From Chenopodium formosanum (Eukaryota > Streptophyta > Magnoliopsida > Caryophyllales > Amaranthaceae): a stretch of DNA of 64,000 bases. The stretch covers positions 14,717,203-14,781,202 of the forward strand of contig CM044875.1 of assembly GCA_024500155.1 (NCBI GenBank), read 5' to 3'. The position numbers were made by a program, and so were the translations under genes. Shown here piece by piece: positions 1 to 11,576 of the stretch (positions are counted from its first letter, which is position 1; each line of letters opens with the position of its first letter). The notes below the pieces were generated by a model, which worked only from the letters and a program-made list of their open reading frames with translations, was not told the origin of the DNA and did not search any database.

Positions 1-434
1 AGGAACTTGTAAACCGTCACGAGGTGAAGGTTACACCCCTTAACGATCCAAGAGATCGTCAACTCCATAAGGTCATGAACCAAATAAGGGTTCGGGGATG
101 ATGGTACAAATCCAACCTAAAAGAGATTGAACCTGCCCTAATAATAGGCCTCTACTTTATTCTGCTCGTATTCATGTGCGCTTTCTGACTAACATGCAAT
201 CAATAGGATTAACCCTAAACCTGTTTAATCTATGTTGGTTGAATTTAATGCACAAATAAACTATTATTGGCGATCACTTGAATTTATAATCACAATTAAC
301 CTAACAAGATTATTAATTATCTTATTAAGCGTGATTGCAAATACCAATTCCCTTTAAGCATGCAATATAGGTGATCAAACAATAAAGAATATAAAATAAT
401 ACATATCAAGCAACATAATAAATAATCAATATCA

Positions 435-436
<2 letters not shown>

Positions 437-492
<56 letters not shown>
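437..492. repeat. (AAT)n microsatellite inside LTR
   Basis: Pure AAT/ATT repeat of about 56 bp. The same tract in the partner LTR (8614-8684) is five units longer. As the two LTRs were identical at insertion, the difference arose afterwards. Confidence 0.95.
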
Positions 493-495
<3 letters not shown>

Positions 496-1471
496 CAATT
501 ATAATCATAATCATGTTCATGTTAATATTAAAGCATAATAAAAATAGCAAGATCCTAGGCATGATACTAACAAGATTAATAACAAACCCTAGCATGTCAC
601 TAAGCAATAAAAATCAAATCTTTAACCCTAACATGATACTAACATGAATTAATATTAGGAAGAACATAGGAAGCATCGTACTTTTAATCATACTTGATAT
701 TAAATTTACCCTAAACATGATACTAGGAATTAAAATAACAATCTAAGCATGATTTCTACATCATAATATCAATTAAACCATTAAAGTACTTACTTGGATG
801 CCTCGTACCTCTTTCTAATAACAAAATACACACGTTAGTAACTTCAAGGAAAATAATAAACAAACAATTAAATTAAATAATTGAAATAGAGATTTGGGAA
901 CAAACCCTCAGAAATTAAAACCTTTCACGTCTAGGACGAAGGCAACTTCGAATATGGCTAGGTGTTTCTAGATCTTGCGAATGCAGAATTTTGTATTAAA
1001 AAGCAAAGAAGAAAGAATGCATAAATGTTGAGAATTATTGATGAAAGAGATGAAGATGATGTAAAAAAGAATTGAATATTGGTAATTGAAAAAAGTGATT
1101 GTTGATGAATGATGAAGATAGTTGGTGAATGAAAACGGAGTTTTTGATACGATATTTATTGAGAAAACCATCCAAAAAAGATAATTTATCAAAACAGAGT
1201 CTGAAGACCACAAAACTAACTTGGCGCCAGCCCTGGCTCATTGGCGCCAGGACCAATGGCTAGCGCCAGGCGCCAATGGCTGGCGTCTGGCGCCAATCCT
1301 GATTCCAGGCGCCAAGGCCTGGGGTTGGACGCCAATTCGGATTTCAACGCGTTTTCGAAATTCTGATAAATTTCCCGTACTGGAAGATAAAATAATATAA
1401 TTTCAGTCGAAAATGCTATTTGATCTAATTAAAACTCTGAAGAGTCCCAACTGAATTAAGAATGATAAGAC

Positions 1472-1491
1472 CTTCTAGAATGTTCTAGAAG
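1472..1491 (-). promoter_or_regulatory. Perfect four-unit heat-shock element in LTR U3
   Basis: Four contiguous 5-bp units cTTCt-aGAAt-gTTCt-aGAAg match the nGAAnnTTCn consensus without mismatch. They lie in U3, upstream of the GGCGCC cluster and TATA box in element sense. Binding by plant HSFs is inferred, not shown. Confidence 0.6.
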
Positions 1492-1887
1492 ACCAAAACC
1501 ATTCCTAATTACATTAGGAATGATAAATCATATTAGGCCCTCCCCTAGATCATTTGGCCGTACTTAAAGCTCAAATCGGGCCCAGTTTAGTAAATTGGCC
1601 ATAAATTCCTCAATATTAATCGAAATCGGGCTCATAATATATCGTTGGAAAGGTCTTTGCAAGCTCCATCCAACTACACCACTATTGGACCCATATCATG
1701 GACCAACCAAACTGGATTGACTGTTTTCTTAAAAATAAAGTTTTCAAAAACAGGGAGAAGAGAAAAAGAAATAAAACTTTCCGCAACACTAGACCTTTCC
1801 ACACTTTCGTTTCATTCGATTATGATTCGATGTGAAAGGCACTCATCACTGGGTTTGGTTTAGGGGAGACACAAATGGGTGTCTACA

Positions 1888-1903
1888 GAAGCCCCCACTT
1901 TGA
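1888..1903 (-). other. Polypurine tract of element A
   Basis: In element sense the sequence reads CAAAGTGGGGGCTTC immediately before the LTR start. The same tract precedes the 3' LTRs of B, D, E and F. It is the expected plus-strand DNA priming site. Confidence 0.85.
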
Positions 1904-2530
1904 CTGAGTTTGGAGAAACGCAAGTTTCGAAAACGAAAGCCAAAGTATCAATAGGGACGGAGAATGATTCAGAACGTTCTGCGATCCTAAATCAATCTTA
2001 TAACGCCGATACCTGCAAAACTAGCATTAGTTAAACAGATAAAAGAGTTAAGAAACGCGTATCTTGCACCGTCGAGCACACGTCTCTGAAAGTAACCGAT
2101 TTGTTTTGATGACCCCCTGCAAGCTAGAGAATGCCATCCCGCTTGAAAACTGCTACGCCTGTAACTGCTTCCAAATTAGAAGATTGCTTTGCCTGAAACT
2201 ATCCTCCTCCGCTTTGATAATATTCCACATTCAAGGGAATACTATCGAAGATTGCTTCTGTTGAAACAATCTTCAGTTGTTTGTGACAACTTTCTACAGT
2301 CTAGGGAATGCCACCTTGTTGTTTCGATGTTCACTCGTCTCTGAACAAAGAGCTTCTTTTGGATATGTTCCAATTTCCGTTGTGATAGTCTTCGAAAAGA
2401 TCACTGCTCGTTTAATGCTGCTATGCCAGTACATCGGCCTTTGCTGCTTGTGAACCAGTATGTCGGTGCTTTTGCTGTGATGACAATCCTCTTTTCTTTG
2501 GGAATAGTTTCCAACATAACTCTTGTATGA
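1904..2530 (-). other. PPT-proximal conserved noncoding block of element A
   Basis: Noncoding sequence conserved next to the polypurine tract in B (about 16075-16340), D (27715-28000), E (56380-56635) and F (63160-63430). It includes AGAACGTTCT near 1974, part of another heat-shock-like run that matches three of four units. Short near-repeats of the form GAAGATTGCTTC and TGACAACTTTC lead into the tandem array. No credible ORF. Confidence 0.6.
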
Positions 2531-3200
2531 TGTATGACAATCCGATTTAGGGAAAGTTGTCAATGCTACGTAACAATCCATCCTTGGAAATGTTGTCACG
2601 ATGAAGCGACAATCCGTAACTCGGAAAATTTGCCAAAATCCAATTTTCAAAAAAAGGTTCCAATGCTTCGTAACAATCTTTCATAAGAACTTTGCTACGA
2701 TCGTCAATCCACATCTTGGAATATAACTCTTGAAAGCAATCCACCTTGGAAATTTGCCAACGCTATGCGACAATCGTTTTGGGAAAATATTGCCACTATT
2801 GACAATCCGCGTCTTGGAACATTTGCAAAAAAGAGTCGATCGACAATCCACTTCGGGAAAATTTGCCACTTATTGAAATGAATGACAATCCACGCAGAGG
2901 AACTTTTGCCGATATTTATGATGAATAGAAACCTACAACAATCCTTTGGGAAATTTTGCTATAGGGAACTGAGTGTATGACAATCCAATCTCGGAAAACT
3001 TGCCAGCGATCTATGAATGTATGACAATCCGAACTTGGAAAAACTTGCCAAACAAAGAAGGAGCATGACAATCCACGCTTGGAAATTTTGCCAAAGATGA
3101 CAATCCAATCTTGGAAAAATTGTCGTTGAAGAAGATGCACGACAATCCATTTTTGGAAATATTGTCAGTTGGGGATGACAATCTAAGTTTTGGAAAACTT
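2530..3200 (-). repeat. Degenerate GACAATCC minisatellite in the 3' region of element A
   Basis: GACAATCC or a one-base variant recurs about every 30-50 bp (for example near 2537, 2610, 2800, 2841, 2884, 2978, 3024, 3067, 3097, 3140), each followed by a TTGGAAA-rich stretch and TTGCCA or TTGTC. At least 15 degenerate units. A related stretch in plus orientation occurs in element E (25490-25775). Ogre/Tat elements are known for variable tandem repeats in this position. Confidence 0.8.
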
Positions 3201-3240
3201 TGTCGTTTAAGTGCTTGCTTTTAAACCGATTGTAATGAGC

Positions 3241-5220
3241 CAGTGTTTTAGGCGCTTAAGTTAAGTGAGACGATTTTTTTGTCAGGTCAATCACTTACTA
3301 CGATTGTAATCGAGCCGACTACTTAATCATGTCAAATTGCTTATAGGGGCTAACTGGCGTACCAAGGAACCCGAAATTGCTGCATGAGGTCGAAATCACC
3401 TTTCTGGGAGGCTTCGAGCTCTGTCGTTGCTGAGATATCTCTAGTGCCAGGCGCTGGAGTAGGGTCTTCCCTGTTCTGCTGCACTTGTATTTATTTTGAC
3501 TATAGAACTTTTGCCAATTTCTTTAACCATCTTAGGGTTGACCTAAGGTTTAAAAATATATTAGGGTTGACCTAAGGTTTAATGTTGCTTGACTCATCGA
3601 CTTGACACGACTCAAGGTATAAACTTGACTCGATATGATTGACTGACTCGAGGTTGACTCGACTCAAAGTGAAATGACACATGTGTTAGACTCATGACCC
3701 GTGTGTGCATAGTGTTGATTATGCGACTCGAAAAATGCAAAAAAGCAAAAATTTCCGTCATTTTTGTGGAGGGTACCGACTTTCTCCCGAAAAAGAAAGA
3801 CGTGAAAAAGAAAATCAAAAGTTTGAAGATGCATGTTGAATGAGCTTAGTCAAATGTTGTTTGATACTATCTCTCAAGGTTCAAGGATTAATCCATCCTA
3901 GGCTATCTCAACTGTTGACTCCACGATGAAAGTATTTGGGTAACTTAGGCACGGAGGCTAAGCACTTCATACTTCGTGATGCAATGACAATTATGGGTGA
4001 TGTTGATATGATAAGGTATGCTTTAACGTTGTGTTAAGATTTCATGACAAAGGATTCCTAAAGGGAAGTATATTTGGTCATGTATCTGTGCAGTGTGTGG
4101 AAGTGACACTAAAGCTAGGCCGCAAGAGCTAAGTGTGTGGGAAAATATATTATTGAAAAGAGTCAAATGGTGGTGACTCTTAGGCTAGGTAAGCTAATAA
4201 TGTAGGGATCAAGCCCCCAAGTCTAGCTCTAAATGAATAGGGATGAGCGTTGGAGATTCCTTGATATGATCATGGTGTGAGTGTGTGAACGTGAATATGA
4301 ATGCATTTTTATTACGGCTGCACCTCGATGTGAGGTTGCCTACGTATCCGTTAGGAATCAGGCCGAACATAGCTCTAGCCGAACCTCGCACAAGTGTGTA
4401 TACCTCAAAAAGCTCTTTTTAAGGGTTGTAATGTGGTTAGGCTAAAGGCTGAAAAAGAAGGGGATAAAGGCTCAAGACCCTAGATAAGCCCCCAAGGTGT
4501 GCAACCTCGCTTTTGAATCTTTGTATTTTTATGCTTAAAGTTTCTCGCTCTTTTTTTATCTCTTTTTGCTTTAGCATTTATTTTATTTTAATAAGCATGG
4601 GCAATCCTGATCATGCGGTCTATCACTCACTTGGCATTAATGTTTCTCAGGCACGGTACCGAGCACTCGATAAGAGACGCAATCTGAGACATGTTCATAT
4701 CAAAGATATTTTCATATCAAAGACATTGGAACACTTGCCCTTTTGTACACTTTTATTTATTTTTTTGCTTTTATTTTTATTTTGATCTTTTGAAATCACT
4801 CAAGATTTTTTTAGAATTGCATAAGTTGCACACCATCCCATCCCAAGGTTAGGTAGATGTAGGTTGAAAAGATAAAGGTCTATCGTTAGACGAGGCTCAA
4901 AGTGGTTTATGAAGAAAGGATTGTAAATTTGAAAGGTGAAAGGAGATATGATGTGGCTACAAGGGGTGCCTCAAATCATTAGTATACCTTGTGTTTAGCT
5001 CGACATGGATTTTTTTTTTCCTTTTCTTTTTTTTTTATTTGATGCAATATAATGAAATGATCATATATAAGGAAATAAATGCTCATTTTATTAAAAAGGG
5101 AAAAAAGAAAAATCTACAAAATTAATCTAAAAGAAAATAAAAGGTGCCTATGCTAGACTTATTGGGGAAGGGGTAAAATGAAAAAAAAGAAATAGAAAAA
5201 AAAGGCCATGGAATCTTGTC
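3241..5220 (-). other. Noncoding region replacing pol in element A
   Basis: About 2 kb between the tandem array and gag, with no pol domain. It holds the TTTCCGTCATTTTT / GGAGGGTA module near 3750-3790 and the conserved signature around 4338-4378. Near 4600-4770 is a stretch whose plus-strand reading is partly conserved with element B (13831-14025 minus). Long A- and T-runs lie at about 5010-5110. Confidence 0.6.
4338..4378 (-). other. Conserved post-pol signature with CTACGT/ACGTAG arms
   Basis: GCCTACGTATCC, a TAGGAAT core and GGCCGAACATAGC are shared with B (about 14249-14290, reverse orientation) and D (about 44979-45022). In D it lies just past the integrase stop. The arms could form a stem around an inner TTCC/GGAA pairing. 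The role is unknown; similar sequence is common in plant Tat/Ogre elements. Confidence 0.55.
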
Positions 5221-6380
5221 GTTGCAGCTCGCCTCTTGTCTTGTGTCATTTGCTTCATCATCACCCAGTCTTCTCGCTAGCTAGAGGCAATGGGACCTTG
5301 TTTGCTTTTATGAGGTCTTGAATGAGATTTTGAAACCTGTAGCATTCATCGGTGGTATGACCGTTTCCTCGATGGTACTTGCAATAGGAATTTGTATTCT
5401 ATCTCGAAGATCGATTTTCTGGTGTTGGATCCTCGGTAGGGCCAATAGGTTTGATTAATCCTCGATCATAGAGACGATCGAAAGCAGCATCGTAGGTCAT
5501 TCCAATGGGTGTGAACTCTCGCCTGGGTTTCCTTTTAGATCCTTGATTGTCCATGGCTAAGACATCATTATGGTCAAAGGTACTAACATTATTACTAGAG
5601 TGGGCGTTTTCGAAAGAAGAAGGATTGTCGCTCTTCTTTCCTTTCCAGCCACCGTGGTTGCTATTATTAGTAGCTTTTTGCTTTGCGAGGTCATCTTCGA
5701 TCTCGATACCTATGTCATAGACGGCCTTGAAAGTATTCAAGTTGTGTTGATATTTTAAGTGCTTTGAATACTTTTCTTGGAGATTCTTGATAAACATCCT
5801 CACGGATTCTTTTTCAGTGGGGACCTCAATCATCTTGGCTGAAGTTTCCCTCCACTTATTAAAGAAAGAAGTTAAGTCTTCATTCTCCTTTTGTCTTAGC
5901 ATCTCAAGTTATCTATGGTCGGTTTCAACTTGGATATTGCACTTGTACCTATCAACGAAAGCGTTCACTATTGATTCCCAGGTAGAGGTTTTCTCCTTGT
6001 CAAGGGAGAAGAACCATTGTTGGCAAACGGTTTCAAGAGATAGTGGGAACAGAGAGGGGAAAACCTTCTTATCGATACCCTTAATGCTCATTATAGTTTC
6101 GAAAGCTCTTAGATGGAAGTAAGGGTTATCTGTTGCCTTGAATTTAGGGATGTCAGTGGCGTTGAACTTATGTGGAAGAAGTTCCTTGTCCAGCGAGACC
6201 CCTTGCGAACTCATGCCCTGAAATTTGTAGTCACTAGATAGCTTGCTCAAACTTTCTTGCATGAGGTCCATCCGTTGTTGCTTCACGGGATCATCGACCT
6301 TAAGTGTGAGGAGCTTCAGTGTCTCAGTCATAGTAGCCAATTGGTTCTTAAGATCATTTGACTTCTTCTTGAGTTGCCAT
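5220..6380 (-). pseudogene. gag: gag pseudogene of element A
   Basis: Capsid-type Gag of Tat/Ogre elements. The intact counterpart in element D starts at 51940. Here the ATG at 6380 is followed within eight codons by a frameshift: one extra A compared with D gives an early TGA. The core (PYFHLRAFETIMSIKG, CQQWFFSL, FVDRYKC) is then readable from 6340. A TAA at 5906-5908 falls after QVETDHR, and another stop follows the RSSR motif near 5398. A degenerate zinc-knuckle-like motif, CKYHRGNGHTTDEC, lies just beyond. The downstream frame runs into PLPLARRLGDDEAND, a tail also seen in elements B and G, where pol has been lost. Not translatable as a full protein. Confidence 0.85.
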
Positions 6381-8030
6381 TATCTTCTTAGCCTTCCTCT
6401 TTTGACGAATCAGTTTATCAAAAAGTAAGACTTGAACAAAGGTGTTGTCCTTAATTAATCGCCCTTCTCTCCTCGACCAAGTACTGTGGAAAAGGAATTT
6501 GGGGGTGCTTATTTATTTGACTCAAACTTTATTCAACATGCAATGGAAGGAGGAAGTGAAGAAAGATGGAAGAATGTGGAGAAGAATGATGGAGGGATAT
6601 GAAGAATTAGGAATAGAATGTACCCCCCCAACTCAAATGACGGAAAATACCGACTCATGCATGAACCTAAGACATGGCCATGGTGATGTATACTCAAAGT
6701 GTGTGCTAAGACTAGTGAGTGTAAGTGACATGTTGAGACTTTTGTCATGACCATATGGCTAGACTATGTGACCAAGACTCGATTAATGACTTGACAAGGT
6801 GTTATTGACAGCGAAAATTAACCGAATTAATTAGCAAACTGGTTAATTAGACTCTAGGTGATGACTCGACAAATAATCCGAACTGTCAGCCAAGCGACAG
6901 GACTGGCGTCACAATATGGTGATTGGCGCCAGACTTTTTAGTAAATGTCTGGTGCTACACACCATACAGTGGCGCTACAGCTCAGATTTTGGCACCAATA
7001 TTGGAGCTTCGGTCCGGGACTGTTTTCGGTATTATTAGCCAACTAGGGTATGCCTAAAGTCGTACTAGGTCAATTCCGATTAAAGAAAATAGACTTTATT
7101 GACTCTAATTAATTAATTAATTAATTAGACAAAGTTCTTTAAGTCATCAATTATAATCTCAACACAAATCAACAAACGGTTAAGAGGAGCATAGAATATA
7201 TATGCGCAACAAATAATGCACAATTAGTCAAGTAGGCACAATATGATGCAATGAGTTCTCAACCTAACCATGGCTCTAGTTCTCTAAAGTTCGGGATATG
7301 GTTTAGTCAAATAGGGTCCATGGTTAATTGTCCAGATGCACCGCGTAGAAGCCTAACCGTGAAGGGTTAACGCGTGTGGATAGGACACCGCGAGTTTTTG
7401 GAAAAAACTCACTTCCATGGTTTGGTGAATTCAACCTCTCAGATGTACCCTTTGTTGCCAGGAGCGTTCAATCGGGTAGATAGAGCATGAATTCCCAGAG
7501 GGTTATGTCCATATGTAGAACACATATGGGTTTCAGAAAAGTGAGAAAAAATTCAATCAGGAAGCAGGATCGAGCAAACAATACGAAAAACCGGTCGGAA
7601 TTAGAACGCATATTTCTGGCTCAGTATTGGGGGAAATTGGCGTCAGTAAATAGAGACTGGCGCCAACTTTTAACTGTAGCGCCTGGCGCCAATACTGGCA
7701 TCTGGCGCTACGGTTAAAAGTTTGGCGCCAAGCTCTGGCCCCTGACGCTACTTCCCACATGCCTCAGCAGCTTTCTGTGCTCAATAAAATCATCCAGTTT
7801 CGCACGGTGTTATTTCAGTCCTAGTTGTGAAAGACATTTCTCAAATTTCCTACGTGTAAAATCCTATGTTTTTGACTCATTATGGATGGTCTTTCCAATG
7901 AGAACCTTTTTATGCATTTGACAATAATGTTAATCAAAATTACGCACATGAAATACTTAGAACTTTTTGAGTCTCATCCACTCATTCTAAATCATGGCCG
8001 AAACAAATTCAGGAATTAAAATAGAAATCC
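6381..8030 (-). other. Leader of element A with two GGCGCC clusters
   Basis: About 1.65 kb between primer site and gag with no supported ORF. GGCGCC-type clusters lie at about 6903-6985 and 7635-7752. A CCGTCATTT motif next to a GGGGGGTA run lies near 6618-6655, and a TAATTAAT run near 7110-7130. The same order is seen in the leaders of B, D and G. Confidence 0.65.
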
Positions 8031-8048
8031 TCCCCAGTGGAGTCGCCA
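8031..8048 (-). other. Primer binding site of element A
   Basis: In element sense TGGCGACTCCACTGGGGA begins five bases after the LTR end. TGG complements a tRNA 3' CCA. Plant Ogre elements are reported to use a tRNA-Arg-type primer, and this site fits that pattern; the tRNA identity was not checked. Confidence 0.8.
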
Positions 8049-8611
8049 AAAACTGTAGGGAATAATTTCAAGCCTTTAAAATCCCACTAGCTTGAACCCC
8101 ACTGTGATCATACACTAAAGTACGGTGGCGTCCAAAAGGGAAGAAGATAGAGCAAAAGAGTCACCAAAAAGTTTTTAAGGAACTTGTAAACCGTCACGAG
8201 GTGAAGGTTACACCCCTTAACGATCCAAGAGATCGTCAACTCCATAAGGTCATGAACCAAATAAGGGTTCGGGGATGATGGTACAAATCCAACCTAAAAG
8301 AGATTGAACCTGCCCTAATAATAGGCCTCTACTTTATTCTGCTCGTATTCATGTGCGCTTTCTGACTAACATGCAATCAATAGGATTAACCCTAAACCTG
8401 TTTAATCTATGTTGGTTGAATTTAATGCACAAATAAACTATTATTGGCGATCACTTGAATTTATAATCACAATTAACCTAACAAGATTATTAATTATCTT
8501 ATTAAGCGTGATTGCAAATACCAATTCCCTTTAAGCATGCAATAAAGGTGATCAAACAATAAAGAATAGAAAATAATACATATCAAGCAACATAATAAAT
8601 AATCAATATCA

Positions 8612-8613
<2 letters not shown>

Positions 8614-8684
<71 letters not shown>
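8614..8684. repeat. (AAT)n microsatellite inside LTR
   Basis: Pure AAT repeat of about 71 bp, the longer allele of the tract at 437-492. Confidence 0.95.
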
Positions 8685-8687
<3 letters not shown>

Positions 8688-9413
8688 CAATTATAATCAT
8701 AATCATGTTCATGTTAATATTAAAGCATAATAAAAATAGCAAGATCCTAGGCATGATACTAACAAGATTAATAACAAACCCTAGCATGTCACTAAGCAAT
8801 AAAAATCAAATCTTTAACCCTAACATGATACTAACATGAATTAATATTAGGAAGAACATAGGAAGCATCGTACTTTTAATCATACTTGATATTAAATTTA
8901 CCCTAAACATGATACTAGGAATTAAAATAACAATCTAAGCATGATTTCTACATCATAATATCAATTAAACCATTAAAGTACTTACTTGGATGCCTCGTAC
9001 CTCTTTCTAATAACAAAATACACACGTTAGTAACTTCATGGAAAATAATAAACAAACAATTAAATTAAATAATTGAAATAGAGATTTGGGAACAAACCCT
9101 CAGAAATTAAAACCTTTCACGTCTAGGACGAAGGCAACTTCGAATATGGCTAGGTGTTTCTAGATCTTGCGAATGCAGAATTTTGTATTAAAAAGCAAAG
9201 AAGAAAGAATGCATAAATGTTGAGAATTATTGATGAAAGAGATGAAGATGATGTAAAAAAGAATTGAATATTGGTAATTGAAAAAAGTGATTGTTGATGA
9301 ATGATGAAGATAGTTGGTGAATGAAAACGGAGTTTTTGATACGATATTTATTGAGAAAACCATCCAAAAAAGATAATTTATCAAAACAGAGTCTGAAGAC
9401 CACAAAACTAACT

Positions 9414-9505
9414 TGGCGCCAGGACCAATGGCTAGCGCCAGGCGCCAATGGCTGGCGTCTGGCGCCAATCCTGATTCCAGGCGCCAAGGCCTGGGGTTGG
9501 ACGCC
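9414..9505 (-). promoter_or_regulatory. GGCGCC cluster upstream of LTR TATA box
   Basis: GGCGCC occurs at 9415, 9441, 9461 and 9480, with related GGCGTC/GACGCC words between them. In element sense the cluster precedes the TATA-like box at about 9345-9355. The word TTGGCGCC resembles the plant E2F site TTTSSCGC; that reading is inference. Confidence 0.6.
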
Positions 9506-10059
9506 AATTCGGATTTCAACGCGTTTTCGAAATTTTGATAAATTTCCCGTACTGGAAGATAAAATAATATAATTTCAGTCGAAAATGCTATTTGATCTAA
9601 TTAAAACTCTAAAAAGTCCTAACTGAATTAAGAATGATAAGACCTTCTAGAATGTTCTAGAATACCAAAACCATTCCTAATTACATTAGGAATGATAAAT
9701 CATATTAGGCCTTCCCCTAGATCATTGGGCCGTACTTAAAGCTCAAACCGGGCCCAGTTTAGTAAATTGGCCATAAATTCCTCAATATTCATCAAAATCG
9801 GGTTCATAATATATCGTTGGAAAGGTCTTTACAAGCCCCATCCAACTACACCACTATTGGACCCATATCATGGACCAACCAAACTGGATTGGCTGTTTTC
9901 TTAAAAATAAAGTTTTCAAAAACAGGGAGAAGAGAAAAAGAAATAAAACTTTCCGCAATACTAGACCTTTCCACACTTTCGTTTCATTCGATTATGATTC
10001 GACGTGAAAGGCACTCATCACTGGGTTTGGTTTTGGGGAGACACAAATGGGTGTCTACA

Positions 10060-10934
10060 GCGTCCAACCCCAGGCCTTGGCGCCTGGAATCGGGATTGGC
10101 GCCAGACGCCAGCATTGGCGCCTGGCGCTAGCCACTGGTCCTAGCGCCAATTAGCCAGGGCTGGCGCCAAGATGGTTTTGCGGTCTTCAGACTCTGTTTT
10201 GTTAAATTATCTTTTTTGGATGATTTTCTCTATAAATATCGTATTAAAAACTCCGTTTTCATTCACCAATTCTCTTTATTCTTAAGTTTTAATCAACTCT
10301 TTTCATTCATCAACTATCTTCATCATTCATCAACAAGCATTATCGATAACCAACTCTCATCAAGATTTTCTTTATTATTCTCTCTCTCTTTCCTTTTCAA
10401 AACCTTGTTTTTTAATAAATAATTCCGCATTCACAAGATCTAGAAACACCTAGCCATATTCGAAGTTGCCTTCGCCCTAGACGTGAAAGGTTTTAATTTC
10501 AGAGGGTTTGGTCCCAAATCTCTCTTTCAATTATTTAATTTGATTATTTTGATTATTATTTTCCTTGAAGTTACTAACGTGTGTATTTTTTTATTAGAAA
10601 GAGGTACGAGGCATCCAAGTAAGTACTTTAATTGATTTTATTGATATTATGATGTAGATATCATGTCTATATTGTTATTATGATATTCCTAGTATCATGT
10701 CTAGGGTATTTTTAATATTAAATATGATTGCTATGATGCCTTTTATTCTCTTCCTAATATTTATTCATGTTAGTATCATGTTAGGGTTAAAGATTTGATT
10801 TTTATCGCTTAGTGACATGCTAGGGTTTGTTATTAATCTTGTTAGTATCATGCCTAGGATCTTGATATTATTATGCTTTAATATTAACATGAACATGATT
10901 ATGATTATAATTGTTATAATTTATGATGATTATG

Positions 10935-10967
<33 letters not shown>

Positions 10968-11553
10968 TTGATAATGATTATTTTATTTATGATTATTATT
11001 CATGATTATTGATTATTATTATGTTGCTTGATATTTATATTTATTGCTTGATCACCTTTGATGCATGTTTAAAGGGAATTTGTATTTGCAATCACGCTTA
11101 ATAAGATATTAATAATCTTGTTTAGGGTTAATTGTGATTATAATTTCAAGTGATCGCCAATAATAGATTTGTTTGTGCATTAATGTTCAACCAACATAGA
11201 TTAAACAGGTTTAGGGTTAATCCTATTGATTGCATGTTAGTCAGAAAGCGCACATGAATACGAGCAGAATAAAGTAGAGGCCTATTATTAGGGCAGGTTC
11301 AATCTCTTTTAGGTTGGATTTGTACCATCATCCCCGAACCCTTATTTGGTTCATGACCTTATGGAGTTGACGATCTCTTGGATCGTTAAGGGGTGTAACC
11401 TTCACCTCGTGAACGGTTTACAAGTTCCTTAAAAACTTGTTGGCGACTCTTTTGCTCTATCTTCTTCCCTTTTGGACGCCACCGTACTTTAGTGTATGAT
11501 CACAGTGGGGTTCAAGCTAGTGGGATTTTAAAGGCTTTAAATTATTCCCTATA
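10060..11553 (+). mobile_element. 5' LTR of element B, first 556 bp missing
   Basis: Begins at GCGTCCAACC, which corresponds to 16914 in the 3' LTR, inside the GGCGCC cluster. TATA box CTATAAATA at about 10230-10238. Ends TTCCCTATA where family copies end TTCCCTACA. The heat-shock array would be in the missing part. Confidence 0.88.
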
Positions 11554-11558
11554 GTTTT

Positions 11559-11576
11559 TGGCGATTCCACTGGGGA
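11559..11576 (+). other. Primer binding site of element B
   Basis: TGGCGATTCCACTGGGGA, one base different from the family site, five bases after the LTR end. Confidence 0.75.

Larger units (their letters stand above)
1..1887 (-). mobile_element. 3' LTR of element A (left end cut by window)
   Basis: Reverse complement of the family O LTR, ending in GGGTGTCTACA at 1887 (LTR start in element sense). Base 1 aligns with base 8178 of the partner LTR, so about 124 bp lie outside the window. It contains an AAT microsatellite (437-492), a GGCGCC cluster (about 1222-1330) upstream in element sense of a TATA-like box, and four contiguous heat-shock units at 1472-1491. Confidence 0.9.
1..10059 (-). mobile_element. 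Element A: non-autonomous family O (Ogre/Tat-like) LTR retrotransposon with gag and no pol
   Basis: Two minus-oriented LTRs (the left one cut by the window edge) flank about 6.2 kb of internal sequence. From right to left: primer site (8031-8048), leader with two GGCGCC clusters, a decayed gag, about 1 kb of noncoding DNA where pol would lie, the conserved post-pol signature near 4338-4378, a tandem array, and the polypurine tract beside the left LTR. No RT, RNase H or integrase is recognisable, so it must have relied on an autonomous relative such as element D. The layout matches what the literature calls TR-GAG elements. The right LTR abuts the truncated 5' LTR of element B. Confidence 0.85.
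8054..10059 (-). mobile_element. 5' LTR of element A (complete, about 2.0 kb)
   Basis: Runs TGTAGGGAATAATT to GGTGTCTACA in plus-strand sense (TG..CA ends). Near-identical to 1-1887, with two obvious length differences: the AAT tract is five units longer, and one unit of about 20 bp between repeated TTGGCGCCAG words is missing (near 9415-9425 versus 1222-1250). Four heat-shock units at 9644-9663, GGCGCC cluster 9414-9505, TATA-like box about 9345-9355. Confidence 0.9.

Noticed and set aside
317..607. 96-residue minus-strand ORF with a poly-Ile run
   Set aside because: It is a translation of the AAT microsatellite inside an LTR; the partner LTR gives the same artefact with more Ile.
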